From contig CAZQAG010000016.1 of assembly GCA_964591295.1 (NCBI GenBank), positions 1 to 39,131 on the forward strand: DNA of 39,131 nt. The letters are read 5' to 3'. Positions 7,797 to 15,219 of this stretch are shown piece by piece; positions within the stretch are counted from its first letter, which is position 1, and each line of letters opens with the position of its first letter. Origin of the DNA: VAXT01 sp964591295. Its GTDB lineage: Bacteria; Actinomycetota; Thermoleophilia; Gaiellales; Gaiellaceae. A model generated the notes under the pieces. It searched no databases and was not told the origin of the DNA. It saw only the letters and a list, made by a program, of their open reading frames with translations. Made by a program: the position numbers and the translations under genes.

Positions 7797-9296
7797 CTAT
7801 TCGTCGGTATCGATCTGGGCCCGCTGGAGCTTGCCCGAATAATCGACGTAGATCGACTTCCACTCCGTGAAGAAGTCCAGCGCCGCCTGGCCCGCCTCGC
7901 GGTGGCCGTTGCCCGTGTCCTTGACCCCTCCGAACGGCAGGTGCACCTCGGCGCCGATCGTCCCGGCGTTGATGTACGTGATGCCCGCCTTCAGGTCGCG
8001 CATGGCGCGGAACGCCGTGTTCACGTCACCGGTGAAGATCGAGGAGGAGAGCCCGTACTTGATCCCGTTCGAGACCCGGATCGCCTCGTCCACGTCGCGC
8101 ACCTTGATCACCGCGACGGTCGGCCCGAAGATCTCTTCCTGAGCGATCCGCATGTCGGGATCCACGTCTCCGAAGATCGTCGGGCGGTAGTAGAAGCCCT
8201 TGTCGAGCCCGTTGCCCGAGGCGACCTCGCCGCCGGTCAGCAGCGTCGCGCCCTCGTCCGTGCCGATCGTCGTGTACGAGTGGATCTTCTCGAGCGCGGA
8301 GGAGTTGATCACCGGGCCGACATCGGTGTCCTCGTCCCAGCCCACTCCGAGCCGCAGCTTCTCTGCCTGGGTGACGAGCCTGGAGACGAGCTGGTCGTAG
8401 ACCGTCTCGTGGGCGATCACGCGGCTCGCGGCCGTGCAGCGCTGGCCCGAGGTGCCGAACCCCGACCAGATGATCCCGTCGACCGCCAGGTCGAGGTCGG
8501 CGTCGTCGAGGACGATGATCGCGTTCTTGCCGCCGAGCTCGAGGTGAACGTGCTTGAGGCGATCGGCCGCGTCCTTGGTCACCTGGACGCCTGTCTCGCG
8601 CGAGCCGGTGAGCGTGATCACGGGGACGTCCGGGTGCGTCACGATCGCATTCCCAACCTCTCCCCCGCCCCCGTGGACGACGTTGACGACGCCGGCCGGG
8701 ACGCCGGACTCGATCAGCAGCTCCACGAATCGCTCGCCCAGAGCCGGGGTGTCGGTCGCGGGCTTGAAGACGACGGTGTTCCCGCAGACGAGCGCGGGCA
8801 GAATCTTCCAGGACGGGATCGCGATCGGGAAGTTCCACGGCGTGATCACGCCGACGACCCCGATCGGCTGGCGCACGCTCATGTTGAATTTGTCGCGGAG
8901 CTCGGACGGCGTCGTCTGGCCGAAGAGCCGCCGGCCCTCGCCGCCCATGTAGTAGGCCATGTCGATGGCCTCCTGCACGTCGCCGCGCGCCTCGGGCAGG
9001 ACCTTGCCCATCTCGCGCGCCATCAGCTGCGCAAGGTCCTCCTTGCTCTCGGTCAGAAGCTGCGCGAAGCGGAAGAGGACCTCGCCGCGCTTCGGCGCCG
9101 GCACGAGCCGCCAGTCCCCGTATGCCTCCTTCGCAGCGGCGACTGCCCGGTCGACGTCCTCGGGCCCCGAGCGGGGAAAGGTGCCGATCGCCTCGCCGTT
9201 TGCGGGACTGACGCTCTCGAAGGTATCGCCTGAAGCGGCGTCGACCCAGTCGCCGGCGATGTAGTTCTGGAAGGTCTTCGCGCCCAGGATGGCCAC
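7797..9296 (-). CDS. NAD(P)-dependent aldehyde dehydrogenase
   Basis: 499 residues, the normal ALDH length. Catalytic residues are all visible: Asn155 (ITPWNF), Lys178 (KPA), general base Glu253 (HLELGG) and nucleophile Cys287 (GTSGQRCTA). It oxidises an aldehyde to the acid. Overall pattern (MGKVLPEARGDVQEAI, GGEGRRLFG, WNFPIAIPSWK) resembles the semialdehyde-oxidising ALDHs of the alpha-ketoglutarate semialdehyde / ALDH7-like groups, but I cannot assign a substrate. The frame is open further upstream, where it would overlap the preceding gene; GTG at 9296 is chosen because AILGAKTFQNYIAGDWV is the expected N-terminus. Confidence 0.9.
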   Translation of the reverse strand: MAILGAKTFQNYIAGDWVDAASGDTFESVSPANGEAIGTFPRSGPEDVDRAVAAAKEAYGDWRLVPAPKRGEVLFRFAQLLTESKEDLAQLMAREMGKVLPEARGDVQEAIDMAYYMGGEGRRLFGQTTPSELRDKFNMSVRQPIGVVGVITPWNFPIAIPSWKILPALVCGNTVVFKPATDTPALGERFVELLIESGVPAGVVNVVHGGGGEVGNAIVTHPDVPVITLTGSRETGVQVTKDAADRLKHVHLELGGKNAIIVLDDADLDLAVDGIIWSGFGTSGQRCTAASRVIAHETVYDQLVSRLVTQAEKLRLGVGWDEDTDVGPVINSSALEKIHSYTTIGTDEGATLLTGGEVASGNGLDKGFYYRPTIFGDVDPDMRIAQEEIFGPTVAVIKVRDVDEAIRVSNGIKYGLSSSIFTGDVNTAFRAMRDLKAGITYINAGTIGAEVHLPFGGVKDTGNGHREAGQAALDFFTEWKSIYVDYSGKLQRAQIDTDE

Positions 9297-9306
9297 GGGG
9301 CGGATA

Positions 9307-9531
9307 CTAGTCGTCGGTTTCAGAGCCCTCGGCGTCGAGGAACGTGCCCGGGATGCGTGGGCGGCGCCGGTCACGTGTCTCGCGCTTGCCGCCGGTCTGC
9401 CGGCCCTCGCGGCGATCAGGGCCGTCGCGGCGCTCGAGGATGACCGTCACGTTCGGGTTGTCCTTGTAGTAATCGACCATCTTGGCGAAGAGCTCGTCTT
9501 CCAGCTCTCGCGGGATCACGCAATAGATCAT
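9307..9531 (-). CDS. Small charged protein of unknown function
   Basis: 74 residues. The N-terminal half (MIYCVIPRELEDELFAKMVD, then YYKDNPNVTVILERR) looks like a small alpha/beta unit. The C-terminal half is rich in Arg, Asp and Gly (DGPDRREGRQ) and is probably disordered. I do not recognise a named family. The coding case rests on codon pattern, tight spacing (30 bp after the upstream gene, 10 bp before the aldehyde dehydrogenase) and a well-formed N-terminus. An oligomerising or nucleic-acid-contacting role is possible but not shown. Confidence 0.65.
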   Translation of the reverse strand: MIYCVIPRELEDELFAKMVDYYKDNPNVTVILERRDGPDRREGRQTGGKRETRDRRRPRIPGTFLDAEGSETDD

Positions 9532-9561
9532 GGCTGATCTAAGTGTAAGTCGGGATTCCGG

Positions 9562-10173
9562 CTAGAGGCGTGCTATTTCCGGGACGACGCGGCCGTCCGG
9601 GTCGACCCGTGCGTTCCACGTCCTGAAGGAAGGCTCCAGCTCTTCCAGCTCGTGGCCCCGCTCTGCCAGTCGAACGGGCTGCGCCGAGTCGAACAGGACG
9701 CGGTACTGGTACCAGGAGATGTCCCACGCGACCGTGACGACGACCTCGGTGTTCACGCCCGAGAGGGGCACGACGCTCGCATGCGGCTTGCCGAGGCTCT
9801 TGCCGATCCCTCCGACGGTGCGCCGGTACGGGCTCGCGTTGAAGAGGTCCGCAGCCTCCACCATCGCGCGTTCCGGCTCGGAGAGGCGGCGCAGGATCGG
9901 CTCAGGCGCAAGCGTGTCCTCCGGAGCGGCTCGGCGGGGGTCGAGGAACGCGCCGAGGCTGAACTTCTTGCGCCGCGGCTCCTCCTCGAACGTCGGTGTC
10001 GTCGGACTGCCCTCCTTCAGCCAACCCTGCTCGGCCGCGATCTCCTGGCAAAGCGGGCAGACGTCGACGAAGTCCTGGCCCACGGGAGCAAACCGGGTCG
10101 TTCGCTCGCCGACGAGGAGCGTCCGGTCACAGACCGCACAGGTCTGGGCAACCGCAGTTCGTGAGCCACGCAT
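9562..10173 (-). CDS. Zinc-ribbon protein of unknown function
   Basis: 203 residues. The N-terminus has CAVC (residues 12-15) and CPLC (about residues 39-42), a four-cysteine zinc-ribbon. The middle is charged and probably flexible (EEEPRRKKFS). The C-terminal ~100 residues are folded, with ERAMVEAADLFNASPYRRTVGGI and a VAWDISWYQYRV segment rich in aromatics. I do not recognise the family. It is the first gene of the minus-strand operon running to 5518 and faces the PadR gene across 92 bp; the minus strand carries a TATAGT -10-like hexamer about 8 nt before the ATG, suggesting a leaderless or near-leaderless transcript. Confidence 0.7.
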   Translation of the reverse strand: MRGSRTAVAQTCAVCDRTLLVGERTTRFAPVGQDFVDVCPLCQEIAAEQGWLKEGSPTTPTFEEEPRRKKFSLGAFLDPRRAAPEDTLAPEPILRRLSEPERAMVEAADLFNASPYRRTVGGIGKSLGKPHASVVPLSGVNTEVVVTVAWDISWYQYRVLFDSAQPVRLAERGHELEELEPSFRTWNARVDPDGRVVPEIARL

Positions 10174-10233
10174 CGCTGGCGACTATATAGCCCACTCGCC
10201 AGGATCCCCGCGCACTGCTAGGCTCGGCTAACT

Positions 10234-10254
10234 GTGTTTTACACTGTAATTCAC
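10234..10254. promoter_or_regulatory. 21-bp dyad, candidate PadR operator
   Basis: Symmetric about C at 10244: inner arms TTACA (10239-10243) and TGTAA (10245-10249), outer arms GTG (10234-10236) and CAC (10252-10254), with only the two TT spacers unmatched. It covers a TACACT -10-like hexamer (10240-10245) and lies 12 bp upstream of the PadR ATG, between divergent genes. That position suits autorepression and possibly control of the divergent operon. PadR proteins commonly bind such dyads; that this protein binds this site is inference. Confidence 0.55.
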
Positions 10255-10265
10255 GGCCAACGGAC

Positions 10266-10664
10266 ATGACCGGGCGAATGCTGCCCCGGGGTGCCCGCTC
10301 TCGGCGCCGCGTCGGGCCAGGGCGATGGCGCGTACGCGCGCGGCTCGAGCGTTTCACCGAGCCTGCCGTGCTCCTCGTCCTCCGCGACAACCCCGGTCAC
10401 GGCTACGAGCTTCTCGAGCAGCTGCAGACGCTCATGCCGAACGAGCGAATCGACATGGGCAACCTGTACCGCATCCTCCGTTCGCTCGAGCAGGAAGGCC
10501 TCGTCACCTCGACGTGGGACGAGGAAGCCCCGGGGCCTGCGAAACGGGTTTACGTCATCACTCAATCGGGCCTCCGTGTGCTCTCGCAGTGGGTCGAGGC
10601 CTTCAAAGAGACCGAGCAGCAGATCTCGGTCTTCTCCAAGCGCTATGCAGAGGGAAGGGGGTGA
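10266..10664 (+). CDS. PadR-family transcriptional regulator
   Basis: 132 residues. After a basic N-terminal extension, a winged-helix domain reads LERFTEPAVLLVLRDNPGHG, YELLEQL, MGNLYRILRSLEQEGLV and KRVYVITQSG, the PadR hallmark (helix-turn-helix, then wing). The C-terminal helix (LSQWVEAFKETEQQI) would mediate dimerisation. PadR proteins usually repress an adjacent gene and release DNA on binding a small molecule. The ATG at 10266 is close to the dyad, so the transcript may be nearly leaderless; an internal start nearer the wing domain is possible. The stop overlaps the start region of the following small gene. Confidence 0.85.
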   Translation: MTGRMLPRGARSRRRVGPGRWRVRARLERFTEPAVLLVLRDNPGHGYELLEQLQTLMPNERIDMGNLYRILRSLEQEGLVTSTWDEEAPGPAKRVYVITQSGLRVLSQWVEAFKETEQQISVFSKRYAEGRG

Positions 10665-10666
10665 CC

Positions 10667-10846
10667 ATGCACCACCGACGACAAAGGCGTTTCTCGCGCC
10701 CCGGCGTGGGTCATCGTTTCTATGAGCCCGAGCGCGTCCTCGAGCGGCTGCAGGAGTATCAGCGCGACCTCGAGCAAGAGCTCGCAGACGTCGCAGACCT
10801 CATCGGCCGGCTGAAGAAGGACCAGCCGGAAGCAGTCAAGGTCTAG
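10667..10846 (+). CDS. Small coiled-coil protein co-transcribed with PadR
   Basis: 59 residues: a basic N-terminus (MHHRRQRRFSRPG) followed by a continuous amphipathic helix from about residue 20 to 52 (ERVLERLQEYQRDLEQELAD, then VADLIGRLKKD), a predicted coiled coil. PadR genes in other bacteria are often followed by a short protein of this architecture (DUF5320-like); membership is a guess. The ATG has a strong purine-rich ribosome site (GGGAAGGGGG). An alternative GTG start at 10661 would overlap the PadR stop as GTGA. Probably a partner or effector of the regulator. Confidence 0.7.
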   Translation: MHHRRQRRFSRPGVGHRFYEPERVLERLQEYQRDLEQELADVADLIGRLKKDQPEAVKV

Positions 10847-10857
10847 GAACGCGAAAG

Positions 10858-10890
10858 CAAGAGGCGGAGGCTTTGAGCTTTCGCCTCTTG
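10858..10890. terminator. Hairpin between convergent genes
   Basis: Nine-base arms CAAGAGGCG (10858-10866) and CGCCTCTTG (10882-10890) enclose a 15-nt loop. It lies between the convergent ends of the small coiled-coil gene (10846) and the 90-residue gene (10899), where a bidirectional terminator would be expected. There is no long T tract. Confidence 0.45.
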
Positions 10891-10898
10891 GCGCTTCT

Positions 10899-11171
10899 TC
10901 AATCTCTTTCGCCCGGCTTCGGGCGGGGGCGCAGGTATGCGGTACCACAACGAATCGAGGGATCGGCTTCGAGCTCGGGCTCGGTCGGAACGTGATCCTC
11001 GCGTTCGAATTCGACTCGCTCAACAACCCAGTACCGAGGCGTAGCGTCGCCTCTGCGGAAAGTAACTCCCATGCCTTCTCCCAGAACGAATCCCATTTCG
11101 TCTTCGAAGACTTCACTGCGCCCATCTTCATGCTGCAAAACGACGCGGTAAGGAAAGACGAGTCGCGCCAT
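10899..11171 (-). CDS. Small unknown protein, probably all-beta
   Basis: 90 residues. The body alternates hydrophobic and polar residues as in a small beta barrel (ARLVFPYRVVLQHEDGRSEV, GEGMGVTFRRGDATPRYWVV, ERVEFE); the C-terminus is Pro/Glu rich. No family recognised. Normal codon use and a clean ATG support it. Just upstream (in its own direction) lies the two-hairpin repeat element at 11209-11315, which separates it from the EF-G-like gene. Confidence 0.6.
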   Translation of the reverse strand: MARLVFPYRVVLQHEDGRSEVFEDEMGFVLGEGMGVTFRRGDATPRYWVVERVEFEREDHVPTEPELEADPSIRCGTAYLRPRPKPGERD

Positions 11172-11208
11172 GGCGGCAGGATGTCAAACCGCCGCGGAGT
11201 TGCGGCTG

Positions 11209-11315
11209 TTGCGGAGGCGGGCTTTGCCTGCCTCCGCAAGAGACTGGCAGGCCGCCGAGACACCTCCGAGAAAGTCGTCATGGTGCGAGCGAAGCTCGCG
11301 CCGGACTTTCTCGGA
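11209..11315. repeat. Two-hairpin intergenic repeat element, copy A
   Basis: On the plus strand, hairpin 1 (11209-11239) has arms TTGCGGAGGC and GCCTCCGCAA around an inner GGC/GCC pair and a TTT loop. Hairpin 2 (11265-11315) has 12-bp outer arms TCCGAGAAAGTC and GACTTTCTCGGA, a 5x1 asymmetric internal loop (GTCAT opposite G), an inner GG-TGCGAGC/GCTCGCG-CC stem and a GAA triloop. A second copy with the same architecture is at 34847-34950. It lies between the stop of the EF-G-like gene and the start of the 90-residue gene. Confidence 0.75.
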
Positions 11316-11316
11316 C

Positions 11317-13368
11317 CTAGACTTTCGCCTCTTCTCGCTCCTTCTTCGTCTCGTCGATCAACTTCTGCGCGACGTGGCTCGGAACCTCGTCGTAGCGCAA
11401 GAACTGCATGTGGTAATCGCCGCGCCCCCCCGTCATCGAGGTCAACGCCTGGCCGTAGGTGAGCATCTCGGCCATCGGAGCTTCGGCCTTGATGTGAGTC
11501 ATCCCGCCCACGGGCTCCATCCCCTGCAGTCGGCCGCGCCGCGAGTTGAGATCGCCGTTCACGGCCCCGACCGTGTCGTCGGGCACGGTCACGTCGACCT
11601 CCATGATCGGCTCGAGGAGCACCGGGTCGGCCGCCTCGTAGGCCTGCTTGAAGGCCATCGAGCCGGCGATCTTGAACGCCATCTCCGAGGAGTCGACGGT
11701 GTGGTACGAACCGTCCACGAGCCGGACCTTCACTCCCTGCACCGGTGCACCCGCCAGCTCGCCCTTCTGCATCGCCTCCTGGATTCCCTTGTCGACCGCG
11801 GGCCGGAAGCTCTGCGGAATGACCCCGCCGACGATCTTGTCCTCGAACTCGTAGCCGGTGTGCCCTTCGAGCGGCTCGAGGACGATGTGGCAGTCGCCGA
11901 ACTGACCGCGGCCGCCGGTTTGCTTCTTGTAACGCCCGTGGCCCCTTGCTTCCTTGCGAATCGTCTCCAGGTAAGGAACGCGCGGCTGGCGCAGGTCGAC
12001 CTCGACGCCGAAGCGGCGCTTCAGCCGGTCGACCGCGACCTCGACGTGCATCTGGGTCATCCCCGAGAGAAGCTGCTCGCCGGTCTGCGGGTCGCGCTGG
12101 AGGTGGAGGGTCGGGTCCTCCTCGCTCAGCCGGCGAAGCGACGTGGCGACCTTCTCCTCGTCACCCTTGGCCTTGGGCGTGATCGCAAAGCTCATCACGG
12201 GCTCGGGAAAGTCGAGGCTCGGCAGCTCGACGTCGCGGTCGGCGTCGAGCAGCAGGTCGCCCGTCCTGACGTCCTTGAGCTTGGAGACGGCGCCTAGGTC
12301 GCCCTCGCCGAACTCCTCGGCCGGCTCGTGCTCCTTGCCCTGCAGCGTCAGCAGCTGGCCGACGCGCTCCTTGTCGTGCGTTCGCACGTTGGCGACAGTC
12401 GAGTCCGAGCCGATCCTGCCGGCGAGCACGCGGAAGATGTTGATGCGCCCCGCGAACGGGTCGGCGACGGTCTTGAAGACGAACGCCGAGTCCTGCGCGC
12501 CTTCGATCTCGATCGGAGCGCCTTTCTTCGCCGGTGACGGGACGCCCTCGACGAGCAGGTCGAGCAAAGCGGTCGTGCCGAGGTTCTTCGTCGCGATCGA
12601 GCAGGCGACGGGGAAGAGCTCGCCCCGGGTGACGGCGGTCTTCAGAGCGGCGGCGACCTCCTCGGGCCCGAGCTCCTGACCGTCGAGGTAGCGCTCCATC
12701 AGGCCTTCGTCGGTCTCGACGACCGAGTCCAGCATCTGTGTCCGGTACTGCTCGACCTGCGCCGCGAGCTCGGCGGGGATCTCGCCGGGCTTGCCCTCGC
12801 GGTCGCCCTCGGGGCTCGTGTACGCGGTCATGTGCAGGAGGTCGACGATCCCGGTCAGCTCGTGCTCGACGCCGATCGGCATGTGCACCGCGACGCATTG
12901 CGACCCGAATTGCGCGCGGAGCTGCTCCAGCGTGCGGAAGAAATCCGCTCGCTCGCGATCGAGCATGTTGACGATGATGACCCGCGAGAGCCCGAGCGCG
13001 TCGGCGCGCTGCCAGTTACGCGTGGTCTGAACCTCGACGCCCATGACTCCGCTCACGGTGACGAGCGCGCCCTCGACGACGTGGATCGATGCGATTGCGT
13101 CGCCCTGGAAGCTCGGCTCGCCGGGGGTGTCGATGAGGTTGATCTTCCGGCCCTGCCACTCGAGGTGGCACAGCGAGGCCGAGATCGACATCTCGCGGTT
13201 CTGCTCGTCCTCGTCCCAGTCGGAGACGGTCGTGCCCTGCTCGACGACGCCGAGGCGGTTCGTGGCGCCCGCCTGGAAGAGCATCGCCTCGACGAGCGAG
13301 GTCTTGCCGGTGCCGCGGTGACCGACGACGGCGACGTTGCGGATCTTTCCGGGCTCGACTGCGGGCAT
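11317..13368 (-). CDS. Elongation factor G-like GTPase (EF-G paralog, FusA2 type)
   Basis: 683 residues with EF-G layout: G domain, domain II, and domains III-V (HGRYKKQTGGRGQFG starts domain IV). The P-loop is GHRGTGKT (normal). G3 reads DTPGE, so the catalytic His of DTPGH is Glu here. G4 reads NMLD instead of NKxD. These departures mark the paralog group and suggest altered GTP turnover; the housekeeping fusA must lie elsewhere. Possible roles are ribosome recycling or stress-related translation, by analogy with EF-G2 proteins. The start is ATG 13368, chosen for its GGAGGAG ribosome site; the frame stays open upstream to 13458. Confidence 0.88.
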   Translation of the reverse strand: MPAVEPGKIRNVAVVGHRGTGKTSLVEAMLFQAGATNRLGVVEQGTTVSDWDEDEQNREMSISASLCHLEWQGRKINLIDTPGEPSFQGDAIASIHVVEGALVTVSGVMGVEVQTTRNWQRADALGLSRVIIVNMLDRERADFFRTLEQLRAQFGSQCVAVHMPIGVEHELTGIVDLLHMTAYTSPEGDREGKPGEIPAELAAQVEQYRTQMLDSVVETDEGLMERYLDGQELGPEEVAAALKTAVTRGELFPVACSIATKNLGTTALLDLLVEGVPSPAKKGAPIEIEGAQDSAFVFKTVADPFAGRINIFRVLAGRIGSDSTVANVRTHDKERVGQLLTLQGKEHEPAEEFGEGDLGAVSKLKDVRTGDLLLDADRDVELPSLDFPEPVMSFAITPKAKGDEEKVATSLRRLSEEDPTLHLQRDPQTGEQLLSGMTQMHVEVAVDRLKRRFGVEVDLRQPRVPYLETIRKEARGHGRYKKQTGGRGQFGDCHIVLEPLEGHTGYEFEDKIVGGVIPQSFRPAVDKGIQEAMQKGELAGAPVQGVKVRLVDGSYHTVDSSEMAFKIAGSMAFKQAYEAADPVLLEPIMEVDVTVPDDTVGAVNGDLNSRRGRLQGMEPVGGMTHIKAEAPMAEMLTYGQALTSMTGGRGDYHMQFLRYDEVPSHVAQKLIDETKKEREEAKV

Positions 13369-13525
13369 GCGGATGCTCCTCCTGGGCTGGTTTTCAGTCG
13401 ATCTTAACGAGGCACCCGCAGTGGAAAGAACGCCAAGGTTCCGACGCGAGGCCGTCACCCACGCGTGCGCTTCTCGCCGCTACGCTCGCAGCGGGGAGGA
13501 GGCTGGGTGCGCCTTGAAGAGGGGG

Positions 13526-14311
13526 CTACTCGCCGGAGTCGCGAGCCGGCACGCCGCCTAGGTGCGCCTTGAGGCGCAGGACCGCCTTCGTGTGCAACTG
13601 CGAGACCCGCGACTCGGTCACGCCTAGCACCTCGCCGATCTCGCGCAGGGTCAGCTCCTCGTAGTAGTAAAGCGTGACGACGAGCTTCTCCCGCTCGGGC
13701 AGCCGCGCGATCGCCTCGCCGAGCGCTTCCTTGAGCTCGGTCTGAGCAAGAGCCGTCTGCGGCTCCGGGCCTTGGGTGTCCTCGATCGTGTCGATCAGGG
13801 CGACCTGGTCGCCCCCGGAAGACGAGATCGTCCAGAGCTCGTCGAGTGCGCCGATCGACGAGCGCGAGATCTCGGTGAGGCTCTCTTCGAGCTCTTCCGT
13901 TTCGATTCCGAGCTTGCCCGCGATCTCGTCGTCGGTTGGTGCACGGTGCAGCCTCGCCTCGAGCTCCGCGATCGCACGCTCGATCTGTCTCGCCCGCGCA
14001 CGCACCGATCGCGGCACCCAGTCCAGCGCGCGTAGCTCGTCGATGATCGCGCCCTTGATGCGCGCGATCGCAAACGTCTCGAACTTCACGTCCCGATCGG
14101 GGTCGTAGCGCTCGATCGCTCCGATCAGCCCCAGGAGGCCGTAGGAGACGAGGTCGCCTTCGTCGACGTGCGCGGGAAGCCCGCTTCCGAGCCGCCCGGC
14201 GACGTACTTGACCAGCGGCGCGTACGTCAGGATCAGCCGGTCGCGCACCCCCTGGTTGTGAGTCTTTTGGAACTCCTGCCAGAGGTCTTGGGTTTCGTCC
14301 GTCTGCGCCAC
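13526..14311 (-). CDS. RNA polymerase sigma factor, FliA/WhiG family
   Basis: 261 residues with regions in order: region 2 (LILTYAPLVKYVAGRL, GDLVSYGLLGLIGAIERYDP), KFETFAIARIKGAIIDELRALDW at region 2.4/3 typical of FliA/WhiG, region 3 with LHRAPTDDEIAGKLGI, and region 4 helix-turn-helix LTLREIGEVLGVTESRVSQLHTKA. No flagellar genes occur in the window, so by analogy with WhiG it may control development or another regulon. Start is GTG 14311. It is preceded by a small membrane-protein gene on the same strand (34 bp). The 157 bp between its stop and the EF-G-like start hold no gene I can support. Confidence 0.92.
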   Translation of the reverse strand: MAQTDETQDLWQEFQKTHNQGVRDRLILTYAPLVKYVAGRLGSGLPAHVDEGDLVSYGLLGLIGAIERYDPDRDVKFETFAIARIKGAIIDELRALDWVPRSVRARARQIERAIAELEARLHRAPTDDEIAGKLGIETEELEESLTEISRSSIGALDELWTISSSGGDQVALIDTIEDTQGPEPQTALAQTELKEALGEAIARLPEREKLVVTLYYYEELTLREIGEVLGVTESRVSQLHTKAVLRLKAHLGGVPARDSGE

Positions 14312-14345
14312 GGCTTAGAGAATACGGGCCTTAGAGGCTGAATCC

Positions 14346-14528
14346 TCAGCGCGCACGTCTCATCACGAGCGCACGAAGCCCGAAGCTGCCGATCCAGAGC
14401 GCCAGCGCAACGCCCGCGGCGGCGATCACCCAGACACCCGCGATGAAGGCCGCATAGGCGATCCCTGCGAAGAGCACGGCGAGAAAGAGAAAGAGCGCCC
14501 CGAGCACACGACGCTGACGAGCGGCCAC
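14346..14528 (-). CDS. Small two-helix membrane protein
   Basis: 60 residues made almost entirely of two predicted membrane helices (about residues 9-30 and 33-53) flanked by Arg-rich ends (MAARQRR... VMRRAR), so both termini should be cytoplasmic. No family recognised. GTG start, no clear ribosome site. Support comes from hydrophobic patterning and position just upstream of the sigma factor gene in the same direction; anti-sigma function is not implied by sequence. Confidence 0.5.
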   Translation of the reverse strand: MAARQRRVLGALFLFLAVLFAGIAYAAFIAGVWVIAAAGVALALWIGSFGLRALVMRRAR

Positions 14529-14581
14529 GGCGCGACTCTACTGCCCGCGAGGGCCGCCAGTACAATCGGTCAGCCGAACCT

Positions 14582-14654
14582 AGGGGCGTAGCTCAATTGG
14601 CAGAGCACCGGTCTCCAAAACCGGGGGTTGCAGGTTCGAGTCCTGCCGCCCCTG
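14582..14654 (+). tRNA. tRNA-Trp(CCA)
   Basis: Complete cloverleaf: acceptor AGGGGCG/CGCCCCT with discriminator G, D-arm AGCTCAATTGGCAGAGC, anticodon stem CCGGT/ACCGG around loop CTCCAAA (anticodon CCA), T-arm with GGTTCGAGTCC. CCA tail not encoded. It is not followed by secE-nusG, unlike many bacterial tRNA-Trp genes. The 115 bp between it and 14770 contain no gene I can support. Confidence 0.95.
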
Positions 14655-14769
14655 TGCATTTCAAGCGGAGGAGGCGTGTCACGATGCTCCTCCCGGGCCA
14701 TCCTTGTCAGGCGTCTTGTCAGGATGGGCGGCGTATGAGGGCCGCGGCGATGGCTAGGACAACTCGCCG

Positions 14770-15210
14770 CTATTTCGGGAGTAGCTGAACCGTCACCTGG
14801 AGGACTCGGCCGCGCCCCAAAAGGAAGTCGGTCGCCCGCGTACCGGGCTTGCCGCTCCCGAGCCGACAGCGGCGAAAACCGCCCGAGCGCGCGCAGACGA
14901 CGGACGGGTAGGCCCGGCGGACATCTACTTCGGAAGAGTCGACTCCTACCCCCGAGGCGGTGCGCTCGGTCGACCGCGTGGTCGTCACTTCCGCGACCCT
15001 GCCGAGCCGGAATCCGACCCAGACGCGCGCGTAGTAGAACCGGCCGCGCCCACTCCCGATCGGCGCTCCGAGCCGCGCCCGCACCTGCGCCTTCGTCATC
15101 CCGAGGACGACGCGCGACATCCCATGCTGCGGCCGGATCGTTGCGACGGCTGATTGGGCGGCGAGGAGCGTGATGATCCCCGCCGCAGAAATGGCGAGGA
15201 AGCGGCGCAT
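14770..15210 (-). CDS. Secreted protein with SmpA/BamE-like motif
   Basis: 146 residues. The N-terminus is a classical signal peptide (MRRFLAISAAGIITLLAAQS, then AVA), with likely cleavage near residue 23. The mature part begins with GMSRVVLGMTKAQVRARLGAP, the 'GMTxxQVxxxLGxP' pattern of BamE/SmpA-fold proteins. Two Cys residues (VVCARSGGFRRC) could form a disulfide outside the membrane. The function is unknown; the motif gives only a fold hint. It starts 9 bp after the stop of the upstream small gene, so the two form an operon. Confidence 0.7.
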   Translation of the reverse strand: MRRFLAISAAGIITLLAAQSAVATIRPQHGMSRVVLGMTKAQVRARLGAPIGSGRGRFYYARVWVGFRLGRVAEVTTTRSTERTASGVGVDSSEVDVRRAYPSVVCARSGGFRRCRLGSGKPGTRATDFLLGRGRVLQVTVQLLPK

Positions 15211-15219
15211 GTCCTTAGC

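Noticed and set aside
10880..11345. Similarity between sequence after the 90-residue gene and the 3' end of the EF-G-like gene (both contain AAGAGGCGAAAG on the minus strand)
   Set aside because: Short and explained by Lys/Glu-rich coding bias and hairpin sequence; no consistent duplication boundaries.
13506..13572. Direct repeat of GGTGCGCCTTGA (13506-13517 and 13561-13572)
   Set aside because: Only 12 bp, one copy is coding sequence of the sigma factor C-terminus, no third copy; likely chance or a small local duplication.
14597..14788. ORF covering tRNA-Trp
   Set aside because: Overlaps a structurally certain tRNA and lacks any protein signature.
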